Shown here piece after piece: positions 12,263 through 23,400 of a DNA stretch of 64,000 bases (within the stretch, counting starts at the first letter, position 1; each line of letters begins with the position of its first letter). The position numbers were made by a program, and so were the translations under genes. Origin of the DNA: Mixophyes australis (Eukaryota > Chordata > Amphibia > Anura > Limnodynastidae); the NCBI GenBank assembly GCA_036250195.1, contig JAVHZZ010000003.1, forward strand, positions 91,308,918 through 91,372,917, read 5' to 3'. Below the pieces are notes generated by a model. The model searched no databases, was not told the DNA's origin, and was given only the letters and a program-made list of their open reading frames with translations.

Positions 12263-13381
12263 TTATAAAGATTCTGGGGGAGATTTACCAAAAGTAAGTA
12301 CCCAGTTTGCAAACCACCACACATCGGATGCGGTTTGCAGAGGCAGAAAACTCAAACCATATCCAGTGTATGTGGCAATTTGCACCTAAACTGCTTGAGG
12401 TTCATTCCAAACCGCACAGTAAATCCGGGTGTGAACTTCCGGATCTGCGTTGCTGTTTCACTTTGTGGAGCCTGGCGAGGTGTACTGTGCCCAACTCTAC
12501 AGGCCGCGCCTGGCTCACTTGTATGGAATTAAAGAAGGAAAAATATTCACATTTTCTAGCCCTGCCAAGTACACTTTGGGCCTGGTGCTCCAGTGCAGGG
12601 GACCTGAAAAAAGGGTAGCGGCTCAATACTAAGTGGCACTGGGCCTCTCCTGGTACCCCTGGCCATTGGGTACAAAGGTAATATTATGAAAATGTAGATC
12701 CACAAGACCTTGCACTGTAAGTGCCAGCATGCACTGACAGCCCATTCCTGTTCCTATATGCTGGCCCTTGTAGATGGATTACAATTTAATAATTTTATGG
12801 TGGCAAAAAAAATAATTAATACTTATGGGAGAATTATTTCTGCGCTATAGGGTGGCAATAAATATTTCTGTGCTATCAAGTGGCATTACATGTTTTTATT
12901 ATTGGGGCAACACTTGTAGTGCACACTTGAGGCACTACAAGTGTAACAATGATGCCCATGTGCATGCTGGTACTTGTAGTTCTACAAGCGTCATCTTGCA
13001 AAAACACTTATGGGCTGTCTATATGCACTATACTTTCACAATAGTAATCTGACCCAACAGTCAGGAGTACCAGGAGGTACCCAGTGCTAGGCAGCATTGG
13101 ACTGGTGCTCGCTAGGTACGGGAATGTTGTGTTATACACGATTATGATTACCGCAGTGCCTGCTATGCCTCTCATGAGCAGCTATTAATTGAATAGTATA
13201 ATTTGCTGTTTACTATTGGAGCATTATTTAGGGCTTACACAATGTGGTACTAGCGAATGAAATTCCATAAGGAGCTTCCAGCTGGATAAGTCCAATAAGT
13301 GTCATATGATGTCATTTCCAATAAAGCATTCCATTAAATGTATTTTATTAATTTGTACAATGTTTGTTTTCTTCTTCTCAG

Positions 13382-13459
13382 ATGACATTTGACCCAGAAG
13401 TTTTCTTCAATGTACTTCTGCCCCCGATAATTTTTCATGCTGGCTACAGTCTGAAGAAG
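13382..13459 (+). CDS. SLC9A9: SLC9A9 (NHE9) coding exon, 78 bp
   Basis: Twenty-six whole codons (phase 0 at both ends) begin [10 protein letters not shown] and end 'FHAGYSLKK'. They contain 'LLPPIIF', the hallmark of the exchanger membrane segment that contributes to the ion path and inhibitor region in NHE proteins. Splice sites are TTCTCAG before and GTAACT after. Histidine in 'FHAGYSL' rather than tyrosine is what I recall for NHE9 as opposed to NHE6. Confidence 0.9.
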
Positions 13460-13799
13460 GTAACTAGAGCTACTCAGTATCATAATTCACTATAATGACA
13501 CACAAGCTTGAGATAAAACATTGCTTTTCTGGTGTGTTCTAGTCTCTCGTTCCTCTAATAGTGCTAGACACGAGAGAGCTGTATCTGACCTGGAACTGCC
13601 CTCAACTGGGAGAAGGCCTGTGATGTCAGTGCAGTGATGTCACATGATTTCCTCCGTGAAGGAGGAAGCAGCCCTTTGAGCGCTGTGTGTTGGGACCGAG
13701 GTGCTGAATTAAATATTTCTGGAACACCTGGCTGTCACTGACAGCTGGGACTAGTGGGATGTGTGACACCCTTTACTGACTGTCATTGTAAGACTGCAG

Positions 13800-13850
13800 T
13801 TAAAAGTGCTACGGAATCTGCTGGCGCTATATAAATAAATAATGGTGATG
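13800..13850 (+). repeat. Short SINE or LINE tail fragment
   Basis: 'GCTGGCGCTATATAAATAAAT' followed by TGGTGATGATG matches the 3' tail of the repeat at 58550-58925. Only the tail is present. Confidence 0.5.
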
Positions 13851-14794
13851 ATGTTGAACAGGCAACAGCTCCACTGTTTTACACCAAAGGTTGGTCAGCA
13901 AGTGGTTAAATATTGATTAAGAAAATGAAAAATGTAATCGGAATCATCAAAACCCAGATTTTATTTTGTTTTATAAATCCGAAAACTGTTTCTTTGGATT
14001 TAGATAAATGCAATCCAAATCACAAGAACAAGACTTAAAAAAAAAACAAGCCTGGAATATGTCACAATGAATGCAGTTGCGTCATTCAATATAAGCAAAT
14101 AAGAGGTCACTTTAAATACACAATAAGAGTTGTAAGCCTGGGGAAAGTACCTCTAACAGTAGCCCATATTCTCAACAGAAGACATGTCTGATTGTTAAGG
14201 CAGGTGGGTAATTCCAGGCATAGGTGATTCTTGCCCTATCTTTGTTGGAGCACCCTCTTTGTGTACACAGTTTCCTATACAGTAGAAATCAGTTTATTCC
14301 ACATATCCATTGCCTGATATCCGCGGCCTCTGGAGATATCCACTTAGCTAATATTTTCCTAACCTGAGTTTCATAATTCAATGTCTGGAAGTGTCTGATG
14401 TAATCTGGAGAGTATGTTTACATGTAATTTACAGATACATGCATTTAACTCGGGGCCATTACTAGTTGCTAGTAAAAGCATGCAAACTGGTGTGGGTATG
14501 CAACCCACTGGCCATCATGTTTGACATGTAGTGTCACTGGCATATAACGCAACTCCAGTGACAACCATATGTCAGATAAAAATACAGCAGAGGGAAGATA
14601 ATTTTTTTTATAGGTATGTTTTATCCTTATGGGCCGATGCATTATTCTTGCCATGACATCTTATTTTATACCTAAAATATTAATAATGATGATATTATAA
14701 AGGCATTTCTGTTAGTGTAAATCATTGATTTTGTTAACTCTGCTTTAACTCTACTTTACCTCCAATGCATGTTTTCAGAGCAATGCCTGTTTAT

Positions 14795-15096
14795 CATACT
14801 TGCCTACTTTTTCTAACTCCCCTCCAGGAGATCCAGGAGGGGAGGTCGGGTGACATCTGTGGTAGGGGGTCGTGATGTGGCAATAAGCTTAATTTGGCCC
14901 TGCACCCTGTAGCTCAAAGTTGCAATTGTATCATCTCGCTGTGGGGGGAGGTGTCAAAATGACACAATTAACTGCGAATCACGTCATTGAAACCTACATG
15001 CTTGACGTGGGAGGGAGGCCAACTTTTCCAGGATTTCATGAGATGTACCTGAAATTTGGTAGTCTCCCAAACATTCCGGGAAAATAGGCAGATATG
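14795..15096. mobile_element. hAT-like MITE of the CATACTTGCC family
   Basis: The left end CATACTTGCCTAC and right end GGCAGATATG form imperfect inverted repeats. The 8-bp flanks CTGTTTAT and CTGTATAG agree at six of eight positions. The body has the family's 'GGAGATCCAGGAGGGGAGGT' block near the left end and 'TTTGGTAGTCTCCCAAACAT' near the right end. It is one of four copies in the window (18929, 21899, 52978). Confidence 0.7.
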
Positions 15097-15320
15097 CTGT
15101 ATAGTAACTGTTAACAGAGGCAGATCTGATAGAATGAATGATCCACTTGTTATGTGAAGAGATGTTGGTGTATATTGTTTTTTGTTTTTTATTTATGTTA
15201 CTCAATGTGTCAGCTGGCTTTGTGGTGTTAAATGTTGTGAAATAATAAAGAGCATTTTCACAGTTTGTTTTTCTACCTAATGCAAGCCTCCCATTTGGCA
15301 CAAACAAAAAATACACATTA

Positions 15321-15720
15321 CAGTTTTCTTGCGCTTGGCTGGTTAGCCACTAGGTTGCAGTGTTCTTTACTCAAAAACTGTTAGCTATTTTAGAAGTAAT
15401 GAAGAAACTACCAAAGAGTGCAGGCTCCCTTTTAACCCTTTGAGCGCTAAGGATGGGTGGAACTTGTCTTGTACATCACCTTCTAAAGTGCTAAGGACGA
15501 GTCCCACTCATCCTCTGTATTTAAGGAGTTAAGAAAACCCACAGATCACTTCCCTGATGATCTGTGAGTCTAGTCTTCTGATTCTACCAGATGAAAATAA
15601 TCTTTCCTCCATACAATTGTCTTTGTTAGTTTCTTCTGTGCTGTAGAATAGCTACAGCCAATTTCTGAGTAAAGAACACTGCCACCTAGTGCCTAACCAG
15701 CAAATAGAGAAACCGCAAAA
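15321..15720. mobile_element. MITE with long terminal inverted repeats
   Basis: A left arm from 15338 ('GCTGGTTAGCCACTAGGTTG', then 'CAGTGTTCTTTACTCA') is the inverted complement of the right arm ending at 15701 ('TGAGTAAAGAACACTG' then 'CACCTAGTGCCTAACCAGC'). The arms are about 50 bp and clearly matched, with weaker similarity extending outwards by about 20 bp. There is no coding capacity. I could not fix a target duplication, so the outer limits are approximate. It ends about 190 bp before the next SLC9A9 exon. Confidence 0.75.
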
Positions 15721-15908
15721 TGTTTTTCTTCTCTCTTGATGTACTTTAATGATTACACTTTCATGTCATACAACATCAACTTTTTATCGCGTTTATGCAT
15801 GTTTAAAGCAAGATTCAGTAGAGTATATCACTTATCATTGATGGTTTTTACATTATTCTGCTTATTCTTTGCAAACAGTTGAGTAATTCTTATTCTTTTG
15901 TGCTGTAG

Positions 15909-15985
15909 AGACACTTCTTCCGCAACCTGGGAACCATACTGACCTATGCCTTTTTGGGAACTGCTATTTCTTGCATAGTAATTGG
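15909..15985 (+). CDS. SLC9A9: SLC9A9 (NHE9) coding exon, 77 bp
   Basis: Twenty-five codons plus two bases of a split glycine codon: it begins RHFFRNLGTILTYAF and continues 'LGTAISCIVI'. This is the conserved membrane helix of organellar NHE proteins directly after the 'AGYSLKK' segment of the previous exon, so the three exons are collinear. The donor is GG|GTAAGT at 15986. The alternative AG two bases downstream would break the frame. The following exon is not seen in the window. Confidence 0.9.
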
Positions 15986-17280
15986 GTAAGTTAAACTAAT
16001 GCAACATGAGGTCTGTCAAATTCTGTCATTTCTAGGAAAACTACTTTTTAATTATTAAAGTTTTTAATTCATACAAATCTATTGAAATCTGATGTTAGTA
16101 TTGTTTGACAAATTACCTCTTGGGATTTATAAAATGTGCCTTGTTTTATAACCATGGCATTATTTTCAGGTAATCTGATTACTAAACACGTTAGTTGTTT
16201 AGCCACAAATGTCTTTTTATTAATTTTTTTCTTCGAAAAAATATCCCATTTTGTTCTGGGTAGAGGAAGAATGACAAATTTCAGAAAAATAAGGCCATAA
16301 TGCTTTATATGGTTTACTCTACTGGTGATGGTGCACTCAGTACATGTATTGTATACCTGCAGCAATGCACCATTCTCGGAGCTTTCTATTTAATGATGCA
16401 ATGTTCTTTCTCCGATATCTAAAAGCTTTAAGTAGGCCCAGTCTAACAGAAAACAGCAGCCAAAACCGCAGGCATGGAGTTAGAAAAATAGGGTATTTAC
16501 AGTAGACCAACATACGAGACTTTGTTGTTGTTTTTTGTTTTTTTACACAATTTGTGTTACCTTAGATTCATAGGCATGAGTTATTCTGTGACTTCTTACA
16601 TTTATAGGGATAATGTATAGATGAACTTTATAAGAGGTTTTGTGCACTCCACTGCCACTTCCTGTCCCCACTCATGCTCTCAGTCACTTCACCACTTAGT
16701 AAGTGATTCAAATTATTTGTGGGGTAAGGCAGTGAAAATTTCAACATTGGGGCAGAGTCCCAGACATGACATGTATAGTCCCACTTCTGGATTCACTGAA
16801 CAGGAACTGGCTGTGGTCACATAGAGGTGACCTCAGCTCAGCCTAATTAGTTATAAGCACGAGAGATCAGATGGCCACAATGGCTGGCTCGCTGTATGAT
16901 GTACCTTACATCCGTAGCTACCTGCAATTGGTAGAGTAAATGTGGCAATGAAAGGGTTAAGCTTCATTCCTATGCAAACCTCTCTCTTCATGTTATTCTC
17001 CACATAATGTGCCTCCTTATTCTCATTTTCCCAATATGTATTTTCCTTTACTTCTTTTTTTGTGTTTGTTAACTGAAAAATGTATATAGTTTTCTTTTAA
17101 TAATGTGATATTAGTATATTGGGATTCTTACAGAACTACTTTACAGTTTTATTTATCCTGCTAATTTATTGCCGTTCTATGTGTCTGTCAAACTATACAC
17201 ACTGTAGGAAAAAAGAAAAATGCATTTATCTACATGTAGGAAGTCAAGAAAAGATGAACAGCAGTGTAGTCAGTATAAAG

Positions 17281-17548
17281 CAGTAATGGGCAACATGATT
17301 CACTTCGGGGCCGAATAATGTGGCCCTCTACCCTTCAAAAGGGCCGCACATTACTCTTAATCTCAGTAATATGTTAAAATAATACATTTCATCATAGATA
17401 CCTATTTATAATAACATTAGCAGGCCTTTTAAACAAGTGTTACCAGCTATAACAAACAAATGTGACAATAAAAAGGAAGGAGCTGGGGGCCGCAGGTGAA
17501 GGCTTGGGGGGCTGCATGCGGCCCTAGCCCGCCTGTTGCCCATCACTG
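17281..17548. mobile_element. hAT-like MITE with perfect 8-bp TSD GTATAAAG
   Basis: A 268-bp element with ends CAGTAATGGGCAACA and TGTTGCCCATCACTG. It is flanked on both sides by GTATAAAG (17273-17280, 17549-17556). An 8-bp duplication with CA..TG termini is the hAT signature. It contains 'GGGGCCGAATAATGTGGCCC' near one end and 'GCATGCGGCCCTAG' near the other. The exact duplication suggests it is younger than the copies at 11699 and 25320. Confidence 0.9.
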
Positions 17549-18928
17549 GTATAAAGTAATAAGCATAAAATGTGCTCTAGTGCAGACTGCAGAATGAAAT
17601 TAGAGGAAGTGCAAATCACGCAACACATATCAACTAGTTCTTTCACATTTTTTCTGTTAATGTTTTTCTTGTAAGAGAGTTTTAGGAACTGGCAGCTATG
17701 TACTCATGTGTACAAATGTGTCTTCCGGGCTCTAAATGTTCAAATCTGTTTTCTATTAGCCTCCCTACAGTGTGTTCATGCTGGTCACATGACCTACTGA
17801 GCTATTTAGCTGCTTAAAGAATTGTAGAGCAAGTGACATCAGTGTGTCCGCTGGAATATTATCATTATCAGTTGTCTGTCTGCGTTTTCTCAGGAAGCTC
17901 TTGACACCAAGATATGTGAAGGAATTTGGTGTGCAACACGTGGTTTGTAGTTACATAACAACTGTTACAATACAAACTTGCAGTTCTCCAGCTAACTGTA
18001 GCTCTCTAGCTGCTGTGGAACTACAAGTCCCAGTGCATGGAGGCTTGTAGTTTCAGAATAGCAGGAGAGCAGCATATTGTTTTCTTTCTTTTAATGAGGT
18101 CTCCATTTTTTAACTGTTTCTATGTTTCCTTGGGGTTGGAATGCTGTTCTATGTTAGATTAAGAACAGAAGATCAGAAGATGAGTTCTTTCCCTGCTATA
18201 GTAATCAATCCAAACTGACTGGCACTGGTTATAGATTTATGCTATGCAGTTCTTTTTCTTTTCTTTTCTCTTTTTTTTTTTTAAGGAGGCTGTGATATTT
18301 AGTCTTCCTGTTGTCACAGGACCAATAAAAACAATTAACTTATAACTTCAGAATTCTATAACTAACCAACCTGAGCAGAATATCCCTGCAATGCGGAAAC
18401 CAGTGCGGGGACTCCTGTTATAAATACTAGAACCCAGTCTGGACAGCACATGGCTGGTGCCTCTATTTTAAGAAGAGGAGCAGAAAAATACATTGACCAA
18501 GCTCCTACAAGTTACCAACCCTGGGTTTCCAGACCCCAGATCTGTTGGTGAGTAAATGACTGAATGGGAACTTTGCAATTCCTGTGATCCCTACAAAATG
18601 TCTTAGATTTCTGTAACACTCTCTCCAGTATAGCTAAAATAGTAATTTAACAAAGCAGCACTTTTCAGCCTCACATACATAGACATGAGAACCACTTGCA
18701 GCACAGTAAACATGATGAAACTTTTATAAACATGTGCAGAGTGAAGCCTGTAAACCAGCAAAAGTAGTGGCCACATGGAATGCAGAAAGCATTGTGGAGC
18801 TTGGGTGCAGTGCTGTCTGTGGGCTGATTCATGTTTGGACGTCCGTTCATGTAGCATATCTGTAACATATCTTGCGTGATTCCGCACTGAGCACGGACAG
18901 AAACTGACATTATGTCAATGAGCTTAAT

Positions 18929-19216
18929 CATACTTGCCAACTTATGGCAAGTATGATCCGAGAGCCTGCCGGGGAAGGTGGGCGAGCAGGGGGCGGGGCT
19001 CTGAAAATCGCATCATTTTGGCCCGCCCCGTGACATAATAACACAAAACGCATCATCTTACAGCGGGGGCGGGGCCTCGCAGCGTCTTGGTTTAATTCTG
19101 CCCACTTCACTAGAAAGTGGGCAGATCCGGGAGATTGCTACACTCTCCCGGGAGTCCGTGAGACTCTCGCGAAATGCGGGAGTCTCCCGGACAGTCCGGT
19201 AGAGTTGACAAGTATG
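18929..19216. mobile_element. hAT-like MITE, CATACTTGCC family, TSD AGCTTAAT
   Basis: A 288-bp GC-rich element. The ends CATACTTGCC and GACAAGTATG are imperfect inverted repeats. The flanks AGCTTAAT (18921-18928, 19217-19224) are a perfect 8-bp duplication. The left terminus is itself a tiny palindrome: CATACTTGCC and GGCAAGTATG separated by seven bases, as though the terminus had been duplicated in inverted form. It has CpG-rich blocks such as 'CTCTCGCGAAATGCGGGAG'. Confidence 0.9.
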
Positions 19217-19544
19217 AGCTTAATTGCAGACAATTCATATCCTCACAAAACTGATACTTAGGTCTCCCTATGACTTGAAGTGGAACAGGGGGAGGGAAAG
19301 GACGGACTAATGTAACCCATGTATAGTAAGGGTGTTTCAGTGCAGATGTGGCCGATTCATGTCCTGTGTTTGTTGTAAGTACTCTTGTATTCAGACGTAT
19401 CTTTTACACCCGTTAGAGGTCAGGTGTAAATTCCGGATGATTGTCATGACCGACACAGCATAGTCTTTGAATTAAAAATGACACATATGATTGTCTGTAG
19501 CTATCACAGAAAAACTGTATGTAAATCAGATATACTACAAATGC

Positions 19545-19690
19545 ATTGCGTCTGATTCATTAAGGAAATTAAAGCAAAAAAATGAGTAACTTTGAACCTT
19601 GGTAAAACCATGTTGCAATGCAAGGGGTGCAAATTAGTTTTTTGTTTTGCACATAAGGAAAATACTGGCTGTTTTATAATTTGCACGACA
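19545..19690. mobile_element. Internally deleted GGGCCTGA-family MITE fragment
   Basis: 'TCTGATTCATTAAGGAAA' and 'GGTAAAACCATGTTGCAATG' match the start of the 8628 copy. They are followed directly by 'GCAAATTAGTTTTTTGTTTT' and 'ACTGGCTGTTTTATA', the complement of its second half. The right terminus is missing or mutated. Confidence 0.6.
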
Positions 19691-20426
19691 AGGTGACTGC
19701 TTATATGACTTTATACTAAGATCTATATATTACTCCCTAAATTAAGGGAAATCCACAGTAAAACGGTTTTGTTTTGCGGAACAAAATAATTTCATAGGTT
19801 ACGGAGATTCTGTACATATGGAGGCGTACATGACTTTATGGGACACCGCACATGGTCCTAAGAAGTCGGTAATCTGTTTTAGATGCTGCAAGTGCACCAA
19901 TTCATTAAAATATATGCATTATGTCTATTATGTAGCCACCCCCAATGTCTCTTCATTTTCATGAGTTATTATGAAGCTACCTCTCTATGGCAACATATAT
20001 TATACCAGATAAAAGGATTAAACAAGCAAATTGTTATTTGAAAATCAGAAAAAGGTAAGTTAATGAGGGTCTTTTGTGGTGGTAGGCTGTACTTTGTGAT
20101 GGCATTTTCACTTCTCATGCCCATGCACAGAGAAAAGGGAAGACCTTGTTACATAGGTGTCCTTTGCGTGTTACCAGAGCAGATGAATATGGCAAGGTGC
20201 ACACACCTATGACTGAGCACACTCGTAAATCTTTGTGGAATTGCACACATTTATATTGTTAATAAATTACCTCTACTGAGTATACAGATGTGATGCACTA
20301 TTGTTTTTCATTTATGACACTTCATAATTGCTTTTTGCCAACTAGCCCCTGGTGTGTCCCCTGCATATTTCATTGAAGAATGGTTTCCACAAATGTGTCT
20401 CTGATAACCGGGTTTTATCTGATTAT

Positions 20427-21024
20427 TGTCACACGTCAGACCCGCGGTCCCTACGCCCAGAGTTTGGCTCTCCCTGACGCTGCCAGTCTGCTTTCCGTGT
20501 CTGCGCATGCTTTTGTCACCTCCTACCCATTCTTTGGGAGACTAATTATCCCTCAGGATATTTAAGGCACCTATTTCAAAGGTAAGGTGCCTGTTCTTTG
20601 AGTCAGTTCACTCCAGCACTCAGACTTGGCTCCCTTTGTTCTCCTGCTCTTTAGACCGCAGACTACCGCTCCTTGTATCCAGCAACTCTGCAGTTGTCAG
20701 TGGTTTCCATACCTGCTGCAGACTATCTCTTCCTGTGTTCCAGCAGACTCTGCAACCATTTCCAAGCAGCCACTTCAGACCATCAGGCCTACTCCAGTCT
20801 CAATTGGATTGTCACCTTTTCCCACCCTCTGGGTTCTCTCTACTTGTCTTGGCTGGCACTCACTTAGAGGACCACAACCTTCGGGGCAGAGGCCGCAAAG
20901 TCCACACTTCTTTACGGGGGTCCCTGCCGAAAACCATCTACCTTGTTAGACTCCACAACTCTGGGCTGAAGAGCACCTAGCCAGACATACTTCAAGAATC
21001 TGATCCATTATAGTGACTGTGACA
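20427..21024. mobile_element. Solo LTR of a retrotransposon, TSD ATTAT
   Basis: A 598-bp sequence begins TGTCACACG and ends ACTGTGACA, giving the TG..CA ends of an LTR in short inverted repeats (TGTCAC/GTGACA). It is flanked by a perfect 5-bp duplication ATTAT (20422-20426, 21025-21029). Inside is a TATA-like 'GGATATTTAAGGC' at 20556-20568. A pyrimidine-rich stretch follows, which would fit R/U5 if transcription runs on the + strand. No internal domain is present, so recombination between two LTRs has probably removed it. The superfamily is uncertain; Ty3/gypsy is plausible. Confidence 0.85.
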
Positions 21025-21898
21025 ATTATGATATTAAGTGCTTTATTTCAAATAACACACAGATTATGAAGATGGTAGTATTTTGAGGCTAACTCCTTTA
21101 TATGGCATCAAATGTCAGTAACATTATACAGGGAGGAGGAGGAAAGAAAGAAATGGTAAAAAAAAGAAAAATATAAAAAAAATACTGCGGTGTAAAATGT
21201 TAAGTTATTGTGACTGATTCCTTTTAAAATAATACTACCTAATTGTTTGTTTGTAACTTGCCAAATTTAATAGAATATTTTATTCTATTAAAAAAACATC
21301 CATGCCTAAAAATAGAAAACCATCCTTTATTACAAATGATGGTCCTCTTTCTTCACTGTCTTACTGCATGTTATTTACCCTTTCTATTCTGTGTCCAACA
21401 TCTGTTGCTTCCCACCTGTGTCATTATTGTTCCTAATTATCATCCTCTCCTTTCCCCTCCTTTACAAATGTTCTGTGCAAATGGGGAAAAATTGTTATGT
21501 TGAACATGCAAAAAAAAATGATGTGATCCTCTGTAATGAATTGCCATCTTGTGGCAAAGTGTGCAAATTACAGTGCTTGGAAATAATGTGCAATGTGTTG
21601 TGTGTGTTCAGGAGATGAGGAACTTACATGAACGTTAGGATTGGCATAGGGAATGTTTTGCCTTTCATATTTTAAATAGTAGTGTACTGATTTGTTTTTG
21701 TTGTGTGCTTTATATTGACATTTAGGGAAACTGGTCCAAATATTTATAGCTTACACCCAATTTGTGTGCTGGCTCCCCAAACAGTTTACTTGGGTTAAAA
21801 TGTATTTTATCCAAATAGAAATGGATAATGCTAGAATTGATATTGCCTGGAATGTTCATAACTATATCTGTATTTTTATTTATTGACAGAGTTCGAGG

Positions 21899-22396
21899 CA
21901 TACTTGCCAACTTTTCCTCGTTCGCTTCAGGGAGATCCCGGGGGAGGCGTGGGGGCGGGGCTTGACGAATCACATCATTTTGCCCCCCCATTCCATGTTG
22001 CCCTGCTCTCCCGGGAGCCCAGGGGGGCTCCCATAAATGCGGGAGTCTCACAGACATTCCAGGAGAGTAGGCAACTATGTGTTAAAGAAAAGCAGCTAAT
22101 GAATCTCTAGAGACTGAAATGTCTTTTACATTTCTGTTTCCATTACTGAAGTCATGTTGTCTTGCCTGTCAGTCTTTGATTAAATCTTGGTCTCCATGAA
22201 AATGGCCCTCTATAGGCATCAATACATGGACATAGGACACAATTTCTGAACTGTGTCATCATGTCACAGATGACGAAGTCAACCACATCTTGTACTGGCT
22301 CATCATCAGGAAGAATGCCAGACTGTTCAGGGAGAGAGGGAGATCACCCCTATTTCAGGGAGTCTCCCTGACATTCAGGGAGAGTTGGCAAGTGTG
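21899..22396. mobile_element. hAT-like element of the CATACTTGCC family, long form
   Basis: A 498-bp element with ends CATACTTGCCAACT and AGTTGGCAAGTGTG. The 8-bp flanks GTTCGAGG and GTTCAAGG match at seven of eight positions. The first ~180 bp resemble the short form at 18929 and end in an internal terminus-like 'GAGAGTAGGCAACTATG'. The next ~320 bp are unique to the long form and are shared with 52978-53579. It has no coding capacity. Confidence 0.85.
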
Positions 22397-23261
22397 GTTC
22401 AAGGTAAGCAGAATCCACCAAAATCATGGGGGCCCCAGTTTTCCTGTGCACTTTACTTTGCCTATGTTTCGTAATCTTAGTATAAAAACTCAAGTAAATG
22501 ATCCCTGTTTTAATCTGATGACTAGTTAGAATTATATTTCAAATCCAATACACCAGTGGATCTACTGTATGTACACTAGTATATCTACTACAGCATAGAG
22601 TATCTATTGATAAAAATTCTCCTGCACACCTAATGATGTCAAATTTTTGGAAATTTGACTAAATAATTTTTTTTTTAGTGGTTGGCGGGCGGGTTAATTT
22701 TGAAGGAAAAATGTAACTATATACTATACTTATTTTCTAGGCAGTCAGGATGAAATGGTTCTGCCATTATGCATTTTCAGTTATTGACAATGGCGTCGTA
22801 GAAGAATATATTGCTTTAGAAAAAGCTTGGTAGACACACACTTAGGGGGAGACTTCCTGTTGCCCAGAATCCCCACTGCGCTTGATTCTCACTCTGCTGT
22901 AGAGGGTAAGCAAGTAATTTGGTACAGCAATACCACCTTCTTGCTCAGATCATGACTTCCAGGCACAAGGAGAGGAGACAATGTAACCGCAGCACTAATG
23001 CTTTAACCACATGAATGCATTCTACAGCACTAATTGTAAGGATGCTCAGAAAAGAAGCCTCTCTGAGCAGTAAAGGAGCACGGTCTGGGAAACAGCAGCA
23101 AGTGCGGGACGACCCTGGCCAGTACTAGATCGTGATGCAGCCCAGCAGAAGGAAAGAAAAAGGGGGAGGGGGGGCAATAATTAAAATCTATACTGCAAAA
23201 AACCAACAAAGACAGAATTTGAGAAAGGCACCACAGCCATTGGACCTACTCCACATTCAGG

Positions 23262-23400
23262 GCCTGATTCATTAAGGCATGCAAAATGAGCGTATTTTGC
23301 ATTTTTTTGTAAACACATGTAAATTGGGCATCCATATTTAACATGGAGCAGATGTAAAAATGTGTCTGTTCTAACAGACAATACACTGCAGGATAAATCC
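23262..23400. repeat. Possible MITE end with GGGCCTGA terminus
   Basis: 'GGGCCTGATTCATTAAGGCA' matches the terminus of the 8628 family. The following sequence differs and includes a perfect small hairpin, ATGCAAAAT-GAGCGT-ATTTTGCAT. No opposite terminus was found. It is either a truncated copy or a related subfamily. Confidence 0.35.

Larger units (their letters stand above)
8419..13381 (+). other. SLC9A9: SLC9A9 intron between the first and second visible exons
   Basis: The donor GTAACC is at 8419 and the acceptor TTCTCAG ends at 13381 (phase 0). The intron holds MITEs at 8628-8938 and 11699-12262. Stretches 8940-11690 and 12660-13380 show no recognisable gene. The region 12275-12640 is more GC-rich than its surroundings and begins 'GGGGGAGATTTACCAA', so it may be an old DNA-element fragment. 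Around 12920-12985 there are short inverted pieces containing 'CACTACAAGTG' and 'ACTTGTAGTTCTACAAG'. Confidence 0.8.
13460..15908 (+). other. SLC9A9: SLC9A9 intron between the second and third visible exons
   Basis: The donor GTAACT is at 13460. The acceptor TGCTGTAG ends at 15908, with a weaker polypyrimidine tract ('TTATTCTTTTGTGCTGTAG'). A short SINE-tail fragment lies at 13800-13850, a hAT-like element at 14795-15096 and a long-inverted-repeat element at 15321-15720. The remaining stretch 13850-14790 shows nothing recognisable. Confidence 0.8.

Noticed and set aside
20626..20980. Overlapping ~110-codon + strand frames.
   Set aside because: They lie inside the solo LTR and overlap in two frames. 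LTRs do not normally code, and the sequence is simply pyrimidine-rich.
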